From positions 9,499,367 to 9,563,366 of the forward strand of contig OZ024783.1 of assembly GCA_964017065.1 (NCBI GenBank): a stretch of DNA of 64,000 bases, read 5' to 3'. The position numbers and the translations under genes were made by a program. Shown here piece after piece: positions 52,416-64,000 of the stretch. The notes under the pieces were generated by a model. The model did not search any database and was not told the DNA's origin. It saw nothing but the letters and a program-made list of their open reading frames with translations. The stretch is from Haliclona indistincta. Lineage: Eukaryota > Porifera > Demospongiae > Haplosclerida > Chalinidae. Each line of letters begins with the position of its first letter. Position 1 is the stretch's first letter.

Positions 52416-53729
52416 ACACGAAGACGCTTGAAAACACTTTTTTGAACACTTGGCTCATTTTCTCCAAACTCAGTGATCCCATGCACATAACCACATATGC
52501 ATATACCATCATGACGATCCATCCTTTGTGAGTCTATTGCACCATGGCTTCTCGTCACATGCTTGTCACGTGCTGCACAATGCAACAACGTTAGGCACAG
52601 GATCTCTATAATGGCTAGTAGTTAAGAGCTGCCTAAGCTGCAATGGAACACTCACCTCGGATGCAAATCTACGAGCGGTGTGAGAAGTTGCCGTCAGCTA
52701 TACTTTGGTAATAGAAAGCGAAAAATAGCATTTATGACATGCCCCGATGTTAGGCACAGGATCTCCAGAGTCGGCACTGATAGTTAAGATACAATACTTG
52801 CATATTAAGCATAGTGCTTCAAGAACGTTCTCGCTTGGTGCGTCTCTCTATCGGTACAGCAACAAACGAAGCGCTGTCTCGTGAGAGAGCTGCTTTTTGA
52901 CGGCCATCTTGCTGTTTAGTAACGTAATTATCGGCTTCGCCTCAAAAAGAATGACGACACTCTTGATAAACAGTAACCAACAACTTTACAAGTCAGTGGC
53001 GTCACAAGGTTACTGTTATTAGTCGTGTCGTCATTTTACATGGTACATGTGTGTCAGTGTGTATACAACAGTTTGGTTGCTGTGATCTGGGATTGCTAGT
53101 GTTCTCTGCATACTATACCAAGATATGCATTTTCTGTACATATGCTTCCATCAGAAAAAAAAGAATACAAAATCATTTCAAAAAAATATCAATCACTTAT
53201 TTTAACTTCTGTTAATGCACTAACTGTAGACTGCACTAGCAATCTCAAACCATGTAACCAACTGTTATAATAGACACATGTACCATCACTACAATCTGAA
53301 CTAAAACAATAACCGTGAGTTACTGTCACAACTTGAAGTTCATTGCACAGAGCATGCAATAGCTGAAGTTACATTATTAGTTGGCACTCTCTCTGTCTTT
53401 TCATAGAGCTTTATCTTCTAAACAGGCAGATTTTTATTCCTGAGCATTAGTGTTGGCTTGTTAATTAGATTTTTATGCTACCAGTTTATTTTCTAGCTCC
53501 AGTGAAGCGAAATACAGCATTGATTAGTAGCAAAACTTGGCTCCACAAAATGCTTGCTGCCAAGCATTGGCTATTTCTAGTGTATTTTTAGTTTGTCTGC
53601 CTCAGCACTTACTGAAATAGCCTGGTATCATCTTTGCATGTTAGTTGTTTATTGCTGCAACATGGTCCTGACCACAGTGTAATTGCATTGGCAAACCCCC
53701 ACCCCCATCTACATCATTAACCCTTTAAG
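52416..53729. other. No gene seen
   Basis: Unique-looking DNA. Short frames such as 52313-52588 (minus) have no recognisable feature. Confidence 0.4.
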
Positions 53730-54610
53730 CATTTACCACATGTAAAGATCAGGAAGGTCTTCAGGCTGGGGGGTAACAATACCAAAATTTTCAGTCTTGT
53801 TTTTTCACAAAAGTGAAACCATACGACTCAGCGTTCATTTCTAAACCATCTTTAAGTGGGGATTGTATCCATAGCTGTTGTTGATAATATGTCCCATATA
53901 CTTTCTTGCATTGGCTGCATGACGTGCAGGAATATTCTCAAAGTCCATTTTGAGGGAATTGCTATTAAAAGCAGCAAGACGCAAGTCATCAAATGTTTCC
54001 AAGTCTTTTGTTGGCTTGAGACACCTTACTAGATAATTTTCTGCCATCCGTATCATGCTCTCTGTCAACTCCGAGTTGTTAAAGACATAAACTTCTGTAT
54101 CAGTGGTGGATAGCTTTCATTGCTGCATGCTTCGTTGAAATCTTGCTAGTTGTATCACATTCAGTCAGAGCATGGAGTGCAGTGAGACACCTTCCAAGCT
54201 TGTCCCCAGTGCTGTAGTAAGGTGTCTCAAGCCAACAAAGACTTGGAAACATTTGATGACTTGCGTCTTGCTGCGTTTAATAGCAATTCCCTCAAAATGG
54301 ACTTTGAAAAAATTCCCTGCACGTCACCCAAAGCAAGAAAGCATATGCAAAGGGCATATTATCAACAACAGCTGTGGATACAAGCCCCACTTAAAGATGG
54401 TTTAGAAATGAACACTGAGTTGTATGGTTTCACAAAGAAAATTTAATAGTTCCTGGTATTGTTACCTCCAAGCCTGAAGACCTTCCTGATCCTTGTACAT
54501 GTGGTAAATGTGCCCACAAGATTGGATATGTCGCTGCTGGGTAGCTGGAATCAAGTGTTGCAAATACTGCAAGTGTAAAGGAGGTGAATCCTGCAAAAAC
54601 CCATAACTTA
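53730..54610. repeat. Inverted pair of transposon-derived C-terminal fragments, second block
   Basis: Paralogue of 35430-36370. The minus-strand part (about 54068-53760) and plus-strand part (about 54220-54600) encode the broken LKPTKDLETFDDLRLAAFNS, MDFE, ARKHMQRAYYQQQLW and PCTCGKCAHK pieces. Confidence 0.6.
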
Positions 54611-54925
54611 TTTTTGTGAACATCATTTTTAAATACTGCCCAAGTTTATATTTAAGTGACTCCTCAAGTTATTAAATTGTCTCTTTTGTTGGTAATACAA
54701 TGTACTTGTACTGTTTTCAAACCAACAGAATCTTAAAACATTAAACTCCTAAAAATATCATTAAAAGATCATTTTTGCGATCGCTTGGCTCTTTCCATGT
54801 TGATCTTGCTTCCCGCCATCTCGCGGCTAGCTCGGCTAGACACACACAAGCACTACAGACAGAGATCATTACACACATCACTAGCACACTATAATTGTCC
54901 TTCTGTCTCTAAAAAAAAATATTCA

Positions 54926-55192
54926 TCACAAGTCAGTAACTGTTTCCTTTCCTTTTCCGAAAACAGCAACACTAGAGAATTCAATAAGCTTGAAAATATC
55001 AGCATCTTGCAAACCAGGAAAAGCAACTCCATTCCATTGTCCATCTCTGTTAAGATAAGTAACTTGTATTTTAGAAGGTTTTGGTAAAGCACCTCCACAG
55101 GTAAATCGTTCAGAAGATAACTTTCCCAAGGATCGTATAAATTCAGCGTTAGCTATATCTGCCAAAGAATTTACTGTTTCACTGCTAGCCAT
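54926..55192 (-). pseudogene. N-terminal fragment of a 2OG-Fe(II) oxygenase-like gene, second block
   Basis: MASSETVNSLADIANAEFIR and GLQDADIFKLIEFSSVAVFG; almost identical to 36634-36900 and truncated at the same point (KGKETVTDL), so the truncation predates the block duplication. Confidence 0.75.
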
Positions 55193-55703
55193 TAGTCTTG
55201 TGGTGATAAAGTAAAATATACAAGTAAAAACAAGTTCATGTTTACAGTGATAGTGGTGGGCGATGGACCAACATCAAACTCTCAATACTAAACGTTAGTT
55301 TGTTCTCTTAGCTCTACATAACTAATTCTTACACTCTGTCTATACTTCTTAGATAGATAATAACAGTTTCAGTAATTGATTAAATCTCTACTAAGCTGTA
55401 TCAAAATTGTCATTTTTGATATCGTCCACCATCAGTCAATAGTGTGAGACTGACTGTGAGATGAAAGAATTCTTGACAAATGATTATCAAAGAATTAGAG
55501 TAAGCTATTCAGAAAGCTGCTTGCCGGCTTCAAATATTGCATGTCGCGAATATAAGAAAACTTGCTGAGAAATCTGTGGTCAAGTACATTGCTCTGGGAG
55601 AGCCAAGAGCAGTGCTGTGGTCATTGCTTATAGAGCCTTTTAATAAACAATGTCCTGTGGTACTAGTGGGTCTCATTCAGCACCTATCGTGCATGACTAT
55701 CAT

Positions 55704-57123
55704 TAGCGATGCCAGGAAATTTTTTTTTTGCTTTTAAATAGGCAGTTAAAATTTTCCAAAAATTCTACAATTGTTGTTTTATATCATTCACCAAAAAGTA
55801 AGTCGTTAGCTGCAACCAATCCTGAGATATTAAATTTTAAAATAAGGCAAACAGCCAATAGTTTGTGCACCACTTCACTGTACTAACTGTGGCACCTTGT
55901 TATGTAATGTTTATACATGACTAATGATGTCATTAATTAGTGGTTTGAGTTCAAGAAAACACATTAATCACAATATAAATTATAGTATAATATTATAGCT
56001 GGCAAGTTTGGTGATGCATTTATCCCGAGATTCTCTTTCGCTGTCCATTTCATTGATCTGGGCTGTGGACTCAGCAATCTTAAAATCACATCTTTTGATC
56101 CTCTGTCATTAATTAGTCGTTTGAGCCAGTAAAGAGATGCTGGAGTTTAGCAGTTAACTCTTCAGTCTTCGCTCTTTCCTTTGCTAGCACACTGTCTTCC
56201 AAGTCAGTAAAATGCAGGCTCTGGAATGGTATGCCTACCACAAAACGGCTCTCCTAACAAAACCTCAATATATTCTCTTTTCTTATTTCGCAATAGTAAA
56301 CTTCTCCTCTTTTCTAGCCTACCAACCATAACTTTAAAACTTTCAAATGAGACTGTAAACGATTCATCACACACTGCTCTCATCAACTCAAAGAAGTCTC
56401 TCCAAGGAGTACCCCTAGACTTTCGTACCTGGCAGAGCTCATACACTGCACCCTTCTTAATGTTCGTTATCTTCATCACTTGGCTTACGGAATAAAACTG
56501 GTTGATAGAGAGACCCAGCTTCTTGCAGTGATCCCCAGGGTATCTTTCTGCACTACTAGCTGTTGCAATTTCGGCTCCTATCATATAAAAGAACAATACA
56601 TTTGAATATTGCGTTTCCGCATTTTTCCGTTAAAAATAACACTAGTTCTAAACTGGTAGTATGTATAGTTCTACATGCTAAATTAATATTTGGCCGTTAT
56701 CTTCTTGTACCTTCAACAGATTAGCCTAAACACAATTTTATTTGAGTTCAACAAGCAAGTACCACAAAAAGAATGCCAGAATCGAAATCAGCATGACAAA
56801 ATAACCCTAAAAACAACTAACCTTGCTGTTTGAAGCGTTTGTTGTAGAGAAATTGAAAAGAATACCTCGGTGCCGCGTTCCTCCAATGCAAGCTTTACAA
56901 ACAATTAGCACACTGATTTTCAATATTAATTTGTATTGCGAGTAATTAGAAGTAAACTTTCGACGTTCAATATCTCGAGAACTACTCGGTCTAATAACAC
57001 AGAACAAAGATTGCTAAAAAGCGCTGGGCTTGTATCTTAAAGTATGAGCACATTTGTTTCTTATGAAAAAAAAGACTCTTCGCTGTAAGTCTTTTATTGT
57101 TTGCATTAGTATCTGGCATCGCT
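55704..57123. mobile_element. 1.42-kb element with 8-bp target duplication and a short coding region
   Basis: The ends are TAGCGATGCCAGG and ATCTGGCATCGCT (11-bp inverted repeat AGCGATGCCAG). It is flanked by ACTATCAT at 55696-55703 and 57124-57131. The paralogous block has the empty site at 37897-37904. Ends are certain to within a base. The only coding candidate is 56204-56596 (minus). An 8-bp duplication fits hAT or P types; not assigned. Confidence 0.85.
56204..56596 (-). CDS. Unrecognised 130-residue reading frame within the 1.42-kb element
   Basis: It begins MFFYMIGAEIATASSAERYP and contains KLGLSINQFYSVSQVMKITN, a patch that looks like a helix-turn-helix (IKKGAVYELCQVRKSRGTPW), RDFFELM and a basic helix (VGRLEKRRSLLLRNKKREYI). 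It looks like part of a larger protein, possibly the remains of the element's own gene; a second frame at 56807-57007 (minus) could be an upstream exon. No family assigned. Confidence 0.4.
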   Translation of the reverse strand: MFFYMIGAEIATASSAERYPGDHCKKLGLSINQFYSVSQVMKITNIKKGAVYELCQVRKSRGTPWRDFFELMRAVCDESFTVSFESFKVMVGRLEKRRSLLLRNKKREYIEVLLGEPFCGRHTIPEPAFY

Positions 57124-57154
57124 ACTATCATAGGATTTTGTATCTTAGTGTATA

Positions 57155-58394
57155 CTTAGAGTATAGCTCAATGTTATTGACCAATCAGATTTATTAGATC
57201 CGAGGATCTATTTGCTGTAGAGACCATCCGCGAACGGATAGAGTCCATCCGCGAACAGATAGAGTCCTTCTGCGAACAGATAGACCACAGTTTGCTTAGT
57301 GAAAGTGCATTCATAACAAGCCATAAAATTGTTATTACAAGCACACGTGATGTGAGGCCTTGTAGAGTAAATTATCTATATTCGGCCAACATGTATATTC
57401 GTACGCTATTGCCAGCAAAACCAACGCAGCTAAGACGGTGTCTGCCACAGCAAACTATAGCCACTTGCATGTGTAGAAGACACAGCAAACCGTTAGCTCC
57501 AGCGTCCTTCCTGAAGGCGACAACAAACAATAATAGACNNNNNNNNNNNNNNNNNNNNNNNNNNNNNNNNNNNNNNNNNNNNNNNNNNNNNNNNNNNNNN
57601 NNNNNNNNNNNNNNNNNNNNNNNNNNNNNNNNNNNNNNNNNNNNNNNNNNNNNNNNNNNNNNNNNNNNNNNNNNNNNNNNNNNNNNNNNNNNNNNNNNNN
57701 NNNNNNNNNNNNNNNNNNNNNNNNNNNNNNNNNNNNNNGACGATCTTTGAGGGGTCAGCGGGGGTGATGTTGTTGCGTTTTTCTTGTGTTCAAAGGAAAG
57801 TGTTCGGCTACTTCTGCTGGTCATCGTTTAGCACAAGGATGGGTGTATGCTAGCAGCACTAAATTAGCCAGCTCCTCTACTTCGTTGGACGTAGCGAGTG
57901 GTGAAACGAAAATACAGAGATTCTACCGATCTTAGGGAAATTCGTACACGTGTCTATTATTGTTTGTTGTCGCCTTCAGGAAGGACGCTGGAGCTAACGG
58001 TTTGCTGTGTCTTCTACACATGCAAGTGGCTATAGTTTGCTGTGGCAGACACCGTCTTAGCTGCGTTGGTTTTGCTGGCAATAGCGTACGAATATACATG
58101 TTGGCCGAATATAGATAATTTACTCTACACGTGTGAGCGTGAGTGAGTTCCAGAAACGAACTTCTTGTTGCGTCAGAAAGCCACTAGCAGACGCGAAAGC
58201 GATGGCGGAAGGACGGTAGGAGACGAGACAGAGTACCAGCAAAGTGTAACAAGACAAGGGAAACCGTTTAGCGACGTACTCTAGCTAAACTCGCCTGTGT
58301 TTTTCCATCACTGAACTACGGCCGTGTTCTTCACAAACATTTTGCGCAGCGTCGAAAATTCCTTGTTGGATAGCAACGGTTGCTATACTCTAAG
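57155..58394. repeat. Fold-back element with 177-bp arms, containing the assembly gap
   Basis: The outer ends CTTAGAGTATAGC and GCTATACTCTAAG are inverted. The inner arms 57362-57538 and 57952-58128 are reverse complements of equal length (177 bp). The left arm stops exactly at the N run. A short tandem of GA-TAGA-TCC-TCCGCGAAC lies at 57222-57285. The frames overlapping the gap are not genes. Confidence 0.85.
57539..57738. other. Assembly gap, 200 N
   Basis: Exactly 200 N, so the size is probably arbitrary. Confidence 1.
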
Positions 58395-58539
58395 CCGGTT
58401 AGAGACCTCGGCCAACGGGATCTACGCGGTATAGAAACCCTCTCGTCGCCATAGAACCCTCGCGCTACGCGCTCGGGTTCTATATGGCTTCCTCTCGGGT
58501 TTCTATACCGCGTAGATCCCTAGGCCTCGGTCTCTAACC
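58395..58539. repeat. Palindromic repeat
   Basis: GGTTAGAGACCTCGGCC, GGGATCTACGCGGTATAGAAACCC and GGGTTTCTATACCGCGTAGATCCC, CGGTCTCTAACC pair as inverted arms around an 80-base centre that is itself inverted (TATGGC/GCCATA). Similar in style to the block at about 6340-6460 (CCTCGGTTTATAACC). Confidence 0.75.
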
Positions 58540-58870
58540 TATACATATACAACAAGACAGCGGCTATTAAATTTTGTGTCTAAAGATGAACTGCAAAATT
58601 AAATTCCCACCGCATCGTCATACGGTGCCAGCCATACGGTGTGCATTGAGAGTAGCAACACTATTCATAGTACTTCTTTGAATAGCATGCACACATTTTA
58701 ATGTTAGGATCACTCTGTATCATTGTATTGTAACACATCTGTACACAAGAAATCTATGTAGAGCTACTTTAGACTTTAATCCTTATGAGCCCATTAAAAT
58801 TAGCTGCTACAGTTATAATAATGTTCAACTACACACTGTCAATGACAGTTAATAGTCTTATTCAGCATCT

Positions 58871-60260
58871 TCAATTGCTTATTTTTTCTCTTTTCTTCAT
58901 CTTCTTCGTTGTCTTTGTTTTCTTTCGTTTTGCTGCTCTCTTAGATGTTGGTACACTTTGTCCATTGGCACATTCTTCATCGATATCATGTAGAGGTGAC
59001 CTATCGCTCCATGTAGGTACAGTAACTAAAATAGCTGCAGCCATGTACAAAGTCTCTGTACCCTTGCATTCACCTTCAAAGCCAAAATCAGGAGCTACAA
59101 AACCTGGTACTTTCTGCTTAAATTCCTGACACAAGATGATACCTTCAGCACTTTTATATCCATTACGATAAAACCACTTCTTCCAGGAATATTTTTCATG
59201 TCCAATAAATTCCAAGTTCGGCTCCTTGTTCGCCACCTCATAGTGAAACTGGCTATGATACAAACATTCCTGTATGTCATAATTATCATCAAAGTCCTTA
59301 GCACTAACAATGGACTTCACTTCTACTACGAGACCAAGTGAAGTAGCAGCTAACATCACCATACGATCAGATCCCTTCAGTAGGTTCTTTCGATTTTTCA
59401 AAATTTTCAAAAACATATGAATGTTGACAGGCAAAACCAAGGACACCGCCTTCACGTAGGAAATGTGGCTGACCTAGTGCTGCCTTGAGATTTTGGTAGA
59501 ATGGAGTGGTAGTAACATTCAATGAAGGAACTGGATTAAGCTGGTCACAATGGTAGAGGTTGTAGGTTAAAGTCACACGATAGCCATTGGTAACTGGAAG
59601 TATTTCGTGTTCCACATCACTGAAGAATGCTGCCCACTGAATGACAGGATCACTAGTTGGTGAGGACCAGTCATAAGTAACCTCTTGACCTTGGTGTCTA
59701 GTAACAAGTGATCCTCCAGTGAACTGTGAAGGTAAACACACAACCAGACTACCAAACTCATTGGGAGATGCATTGGGAGATGGGATTCCAAACCAGATGT
59801 TGTCCCAGATGTTGTCCACACGAGGAGTGTCAACATGAGCCTTGAAGCATCCAGTAGGACCACTGTACACATTCATCTTGTATAACTCAGCTCGAATATT
59901 GAGAACATCTGGAACTAACGACACACGAACTTCTCCTAGAATGCCACAATCTGACAACTCAAATGAAGTAAGAAAGTTTTCTCGCTCTAATGCATAAGCG
60001 TCAGTAGCTGTTTCCTTTCCTTCTCCAAAACTAGCAACACTAGAGGATTCAATAAGCTTGAGAATATCAGCATCTTGCAAACCAGGAAAAGCAACTCCAT
60101 TCCAGTGACCATCTTTGTTACGATAAGTAACTTGTACTTTGGGAGGTGTTGGTAAAGTACCTCCACAGGTAAATCGTTCCGCAGCCATCTTTCCAAAGGA
60201 TTGTATAATTTCAGCGTTAGCTATATCTGCCAAAGATTTTACCGTTTGACTGCTAGCCAT
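58871..60260 (-). pseudogene. 2OG-Fe(II) oxygenase-like gene, frameshifted, second block
   Basis: The first part (60260-59367) reads MASSQTVKSLADIANAEIIQ, RFTCGGTLPTPPKVQVTYRN, the core with HVDTPR, FTGGSLVTRHQGQ and DVEHEILPVTNGYRVTLTYN, and FACQHSYVFENF; it ends EKSKEPTEGI at a stop. The remainder (LLKGSDRMVMLAA to the KRAAKRKKTKTTKKMKKREK tail) is in a different frame from about 59390. The break lies in the same short stretch as in the 38252 copy but is a different lesion. It has an extra 17 or so residues after HVDTPR (a short GATGCATTGGGA-type duplication). Confidence 0.75.
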
Positions 60261-61148
60261 TAGTCTTGGGCTTTCAATTTCTTTCTACAGTGATAGAGGC
60301 TGGAAATAGATCAAGAAGGTATCAATACTGGAAATTAATTAAATTTTATACTATCCATATTTCTGGGATAGAGGTATTTGTGGCACCAAAATGACATTTT
60401 TACTCCTCCTTACTCTAATGATAATATTATTCAATAATCAAATCAACAGGCCTTTTAGCAAGCAGAAATTATGAAATGGGCTTTGGCATATTAGCCATTT
60501 AGTTGTTGTAGGCCAACGTCCATTTCCTCTGTGAAATAAAATTAATTGCAAAGGTCTGTATCAAAAAATATCTGATATCCTACCACTAGTCACTGTAGAC
60601 AGTATGAGACTCACCTGGTAGAATTTTTTGACTGGGAGATAGAAACCAGTTTCAAATATTACACACCACGTTCAGATAATAAGAAAACTTGCTGAAATAT
60701 CTGTTGTCAAGTACTTTACTCTGGGAGAGCCAAGAGCAGTGCTGTGGTCATTGCTTACAGAGCCTTTTAATAAAACAATGTCCTGTGGTACTAGTGGGTC
60801 TCAATTCAGCACCTATCATGCATGATTATCATAGGAGTTTGTAGCTACGTCGTCATGTACAACAAGGCTTGATGCTAAACCGCACTGTGCGTTGTGACCA
60901 GAATTTCAATGCAGCAGATTCGAAGATCCTGCATAGAAATGTCAAGAACAAAAGTATGTCGTTGACCAATCAAACACACGAAACTCCTGATACACATGAT
61001 CAAAACTGAATTATGAATGGACAATGTGATGCTTCTGGTCTAGACATTTCTATGAAAACTGCTGTACATGCACAGAATTTCTTAGTTAGATGTAGTGATA
61101 TATGCTGAGACGAAAGATGCATAGGATTGAAATATGCTGAGGATGATT
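60261..61148. other. No gene; third copy of the block flank
   Basis: About 60640-60860 repeats the segment CTGGGAGAGCCAAGAGCAGT ... CAGCACCTATC also found at 37300-37335/37826-37900 and 55590-55695. No gene. Confidence 0.55.
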
Positions 61149-61607
61149 GAAGTGAAATATGCTGACATAGCATAGAAGTGAAATATGCTGACATAGCATA
61201 GAAGTGAAATATGCTGACATAGCATAGAAGTGAAATATGCTGACATAACATAGAAGTGAAATATGCTGACATAACATAGAAGTGAAATATGCTGACATAA
61301 CATAGAAGTGAAATATGCTGACATAGCATAGAAGTGAAATATGCTGACATAGCATAGAAGTGAAATATGCTGACATAACATAGAAGTGAAAATATGCTGA
61401 CATAGCATAGAAGTGAAATATGCTGACATAACATAGAAGTGAAATATGCTGACATAGCATAGAAGTGAAATATGCTGACATAACATAGAAGTGAAATATG
61501 CTGACATAGCATAGAAGTGAAATATGCTGACATAGCATAGAAGTGAAATATGCTGACATAACATAGAAGTGAAATATGCTGACATAGCATAGAAGTGAAA
61601 TATGCTG
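61149..61607. repeat. 26-bp minisatellite, about 18 units
   Basis: The unit is GAAGTGAAATATGCTGACAT followed by AGCATA or AACATA; the G/A variant alternates irregularly. One unit has an extra A (about 61389). All three reverse frames stay open because of the repeat; they are not genes. Confidence 0.95.
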
Positions 61608-61954
61608 ATGTAATTTTTGAACGCAGGCCTGTTTTCAAATGGTTGTAACTCGGTCAAATATTATTGAAACTCAATGAAATTTTTTGTATATAATATTTGA
61701 TCATTCTGCTTGCTGTATGTCAAATTTTAGAGCCATGGGACCAAATTTGGATGAATGCCAGCAAGTTGAAAACATGCGTTAGTTCGAAAATTACATGCGC
61801 GAAGTGACCCCTTTTCTCAAATCCGCTCACAAATATGCTGACATAATTATCATACCACCTTTGATGGTGTAAAGTCAGAGTTACAAGCTTCTCATGTCTG
61901 CAATTAGAAGATCAAAGGAACAAAGACAATGGACATGGCTTTATGATGGTAAAT

Positions 61955-62600
61955 TCAAAAAGACATCGGGAGTGCATTAATACAGAAGAGTAAAGGCTTA
62001 GTACACTCCAACATCGAAGAAGAAGACCTGCAATCTAAGTATACCTCTCTGATCTCATCTGAAACTGACTTGAGATATCCACATTTCATTACACACAAGA
62101 GTGAAGTGTGGCAGAAGCGCAAGCTATGGGCACACTGCTTCCGCAAATCTAGAGATAATCACACTAATAACCAAGCTGAAGAAGGAATTAATATTTTTAA
62201 GGATTTGATATTTGGCAGAGTTAAAGCGTACAATTCGGTCAAGATGTTTTGGAGACACTACAACCTTACTATAAAGTTTTGAACTCCGCAAATTTTTGAA
62301 CATTGTTAACAACCGTCTCGAGTCATACATTACTGTCCGATTTCAGGGTCTTAACATAAAGGAAATTTGCAAAACTGACATTCAGAGAATTGGTCAAAGC
62401 AACTGGTACAAAGTTCAGAGCCAATCAGAGAGGGGTGTACTATGATGTCAACACAAACATTGCTGTGTGTACATGTCCTAAAGGAGTTGACGGGTCACCT
62501 TGCTCTTATCAGGCTGCAATTGTGGTGACGAATCATGTAATTACATTGCTACGAGTTCAGCTTCTGCACGTAAGGAGTTCGCAAAGCTGGAAATAAGATT
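61955..62600 (+). pseudogene. Decayed C-terminal piece of a SWIM-type transposase
   Basis: In shifting frames: YPHFITHKSEVWQKRKLWAH, NNQAEEGINIFKDLIFGRVK, AYNSVKMF, then NRLESYITVRFQGLNIKEIC, NWYKVQSQSERGVYYDVNTN and a SWIM-like finger CTCPKGVDGSPCSYQAA (the usual His is Tyr). This order, NQxEAxxxxxKDxxxxRxKAYN followed by a SWIM finger, is typical of Mutator-like transposases in invertebrates. Multiple frameshifts and stops. Confidence 0.6.
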
Positions 62601-64000
62601 GAGCGGACTCTTCCACAGAAGAATTATCATGTGCAGATGCAGGTGATGAGCCAAATTTTGAGAATTCAGTATGGCTATGGCAGGTGCTCGTGACAGTGAT
62701 GACAGCGAGTATGAGAATATAGTACAGAACTGCTCACAAATAAGTTTACGACTCACAATACTCTATGCATTCGTGGTCACGAGTGTGTGTACAGTATTGC
62801 ACTCAATGTGTGACGCACAGGTAAACTATGAGTTGCTCAAGAGCTGTACTGTTTGTGAATTGTTGAAATAGTGTCAGGAGTGTGCAAGCTATTGCAAATG
62901 CTTTATGTGTCAAACAGATGAATAGTACATGGCTAAAGTTTGACAAGAATGAAGATTCCGTGCATGCGTTGTTGTACACGGACAAAAATGCACAAGACTA
63001 CGTTAGGCAAGTAAAAAGCCTTTATGGTGGTGGTCTCGTGCTTTGGTGCTCTGATAGAGGAATCACACTTCTTGTGTAGCTCATTATTAATTCAAGCTGA
63101 CAGAAAAGCATTCAAGTATGTGTACGACAGTGGGCAACATAATGCACAAAGATTAGATAAGTTATTTGTCCAGTACTATAGCTGTTGATTGAATGTAATT
63201 CCTTTCGTGCACTATGTCAGGAAGTTTTATCTCAAATAATTCGTAAAGTTCTTACTAGTGACTCGTATGATATATTGCTTCATATTTCAATTTCAAAATA
63301 CACATGTACAAGAGCAAATGGAATAAAGAGGGTTTACATTTTTGAAGCTATAGTTATTGTAACCAATCCATCAATTTTCAGTTTATATAATTCTTGGAAT
63401 GATCTTCAATGCTTTGATGCGCAATTTAGGGAATTATCTGGTTTACAGTCATGAGCACAAGGGCGCAAAGCACTGTAGTGCGATTGACTGCAAACTGATA
63501 ATTCTCGAGTATACGGGATAATTATAACTAATGTATATCCCATTGCTTCCGGTGGCAGATCCGTTGCTAAATGAGGTCGAGATCATGGTAGGATCTGCTG
63601 TGTAGTATAGAGACAGCAACCATAAGGAATGCGAAGCAAAGTGTGGGAAACAGGAAAGGAACCACTTATCAAAGTTTTGTGTGTCTAGCGCTTCTATCGT
63701 GCTATCATGAGGAGAGTGATGCTACGTGTCACCGCGGGGACTCGTTACACTAAGGTGTTCTAGGTTTGCTAAGTTAGGAGAATGCTTTCATGCACTAAAC
63801 TTCGTTTCTTGCCAGCAGTCCGTGACCTTTGCACCGAGGGACCATATCAAACATCACAGGAAACATGCATACCAACAGATTCTCAAGAATCACTTACAAT
63901 TCAACACGAAGCATGTGGTTCTCTCTAACGACTATCGGTTGAAGAACTCCCACAGAAAATGAGTTATTTAATCATTAACTTTACTTTGGATTCTAGACTG
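62601..64000. other. No gene seen
   Basis: May include further remains of the decayed transposase up to about 63000. Frames at 62882-63079 and 63185-63454 show no recognisable domain. Confidence 0.35.

Noticed and set aside
57292..57824. Open frames of about 150 residues across the gap
   Set aside because: They are open only because the 200 N are undefined.
61000..61657. Three overlapping reverse-strand open frames of 157-212 residues
   Set aside because: All come from the 26-bp repeat (SAYFTSMLCQHISLLCYVSIFHFYAM in each frame); no gene.
1..64000. CRISPR array, bacterial operon or phage features
   Set aside because: Introns, MITEs and gene structure are eukaryotic; the repeat arrays lack unique spacers.

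Overview
The window looks like animal (metazoan) nuclear DNA, most likely from a demosponge. It is AT-rich, genes are sparse and often single-exon, the introns that can be traced are only about 50-70 bases with ordinary GT..AG ends, and much of the sequence is transposable elements and their fold-back derivatives. Two things point to a sponge: a lineage-type expansion of five-TM membrane proteins with a Cys-rich loop, and two large beta-helix plus multi-TM surface proteins. The species assignment is inference. There is one assembly gap (200 N, 57539-57738).

Layout. 0.1-10.9 kb: a cluster of five-TM genes (three readable, one with a frameshift, several N-terminal stubs) peppered with MITEs. 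11.6-18.9 kb: a dispersed repeat carrying palindromes and a TA-flanked MITE, then a complete-looking 4.3-kb transposon (13124-17432) with two genes in convergent orientation: a SWIM/YqaJ-nuclease/PHD protein and a THAP-domain DDE transposase whose first exon is easy to miss. 19.2-21.8 kb: large inverted repeats and a second copy of the 1.2-kb fold-back element seen at 4.2-5.5 kb. 22.2-28.2 kb: a nested pair. An older repeat (22249-28179) is split by a 5145-bp DNA transposon (22515-27659) with 16-bp terminal inverted repeats and an exact 9-bp target duplication. Inside it I can splice an intact 11-exon, 1083-residue gene and, convergent to it, a two-exon HIRAN-domain gene. I could not place this transposon in a known superfamily. 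A 440-bp non-autonomous relative lies at 46560-46999 and has a similar terminus and also a 9-bp duplication.

28.3-41 kb: a hypothetical polar protein, a 2OG-Fe(II) oxygenase fragment, the first beta-helix/multi-TM gene (minus strand, 30653-34261), then a block of decayed 2OG-oxygenase copies. 41-46 kb: one intact five-TM gene and one cut in two by an 883-bp element. 47.7-51.3 kb: the second beta-helix/multi-TM gene. 53.7-60.9 kb: a paralogous copy of the 35.4-39.6 kb block. Elements present in one block and absent in the other give clean empty sites. 61-64 kb: a 26-bp minisatellite and a decayed SWIM-type transposase fragment.

Functionally, the host genes are almost all membrane or secreted surface proteins of unknown role plus dead oxygenase copies. 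The only genes whose joint job can be inferred are the two transposon gene pairs, each presumably a transposase with an accessory protein.
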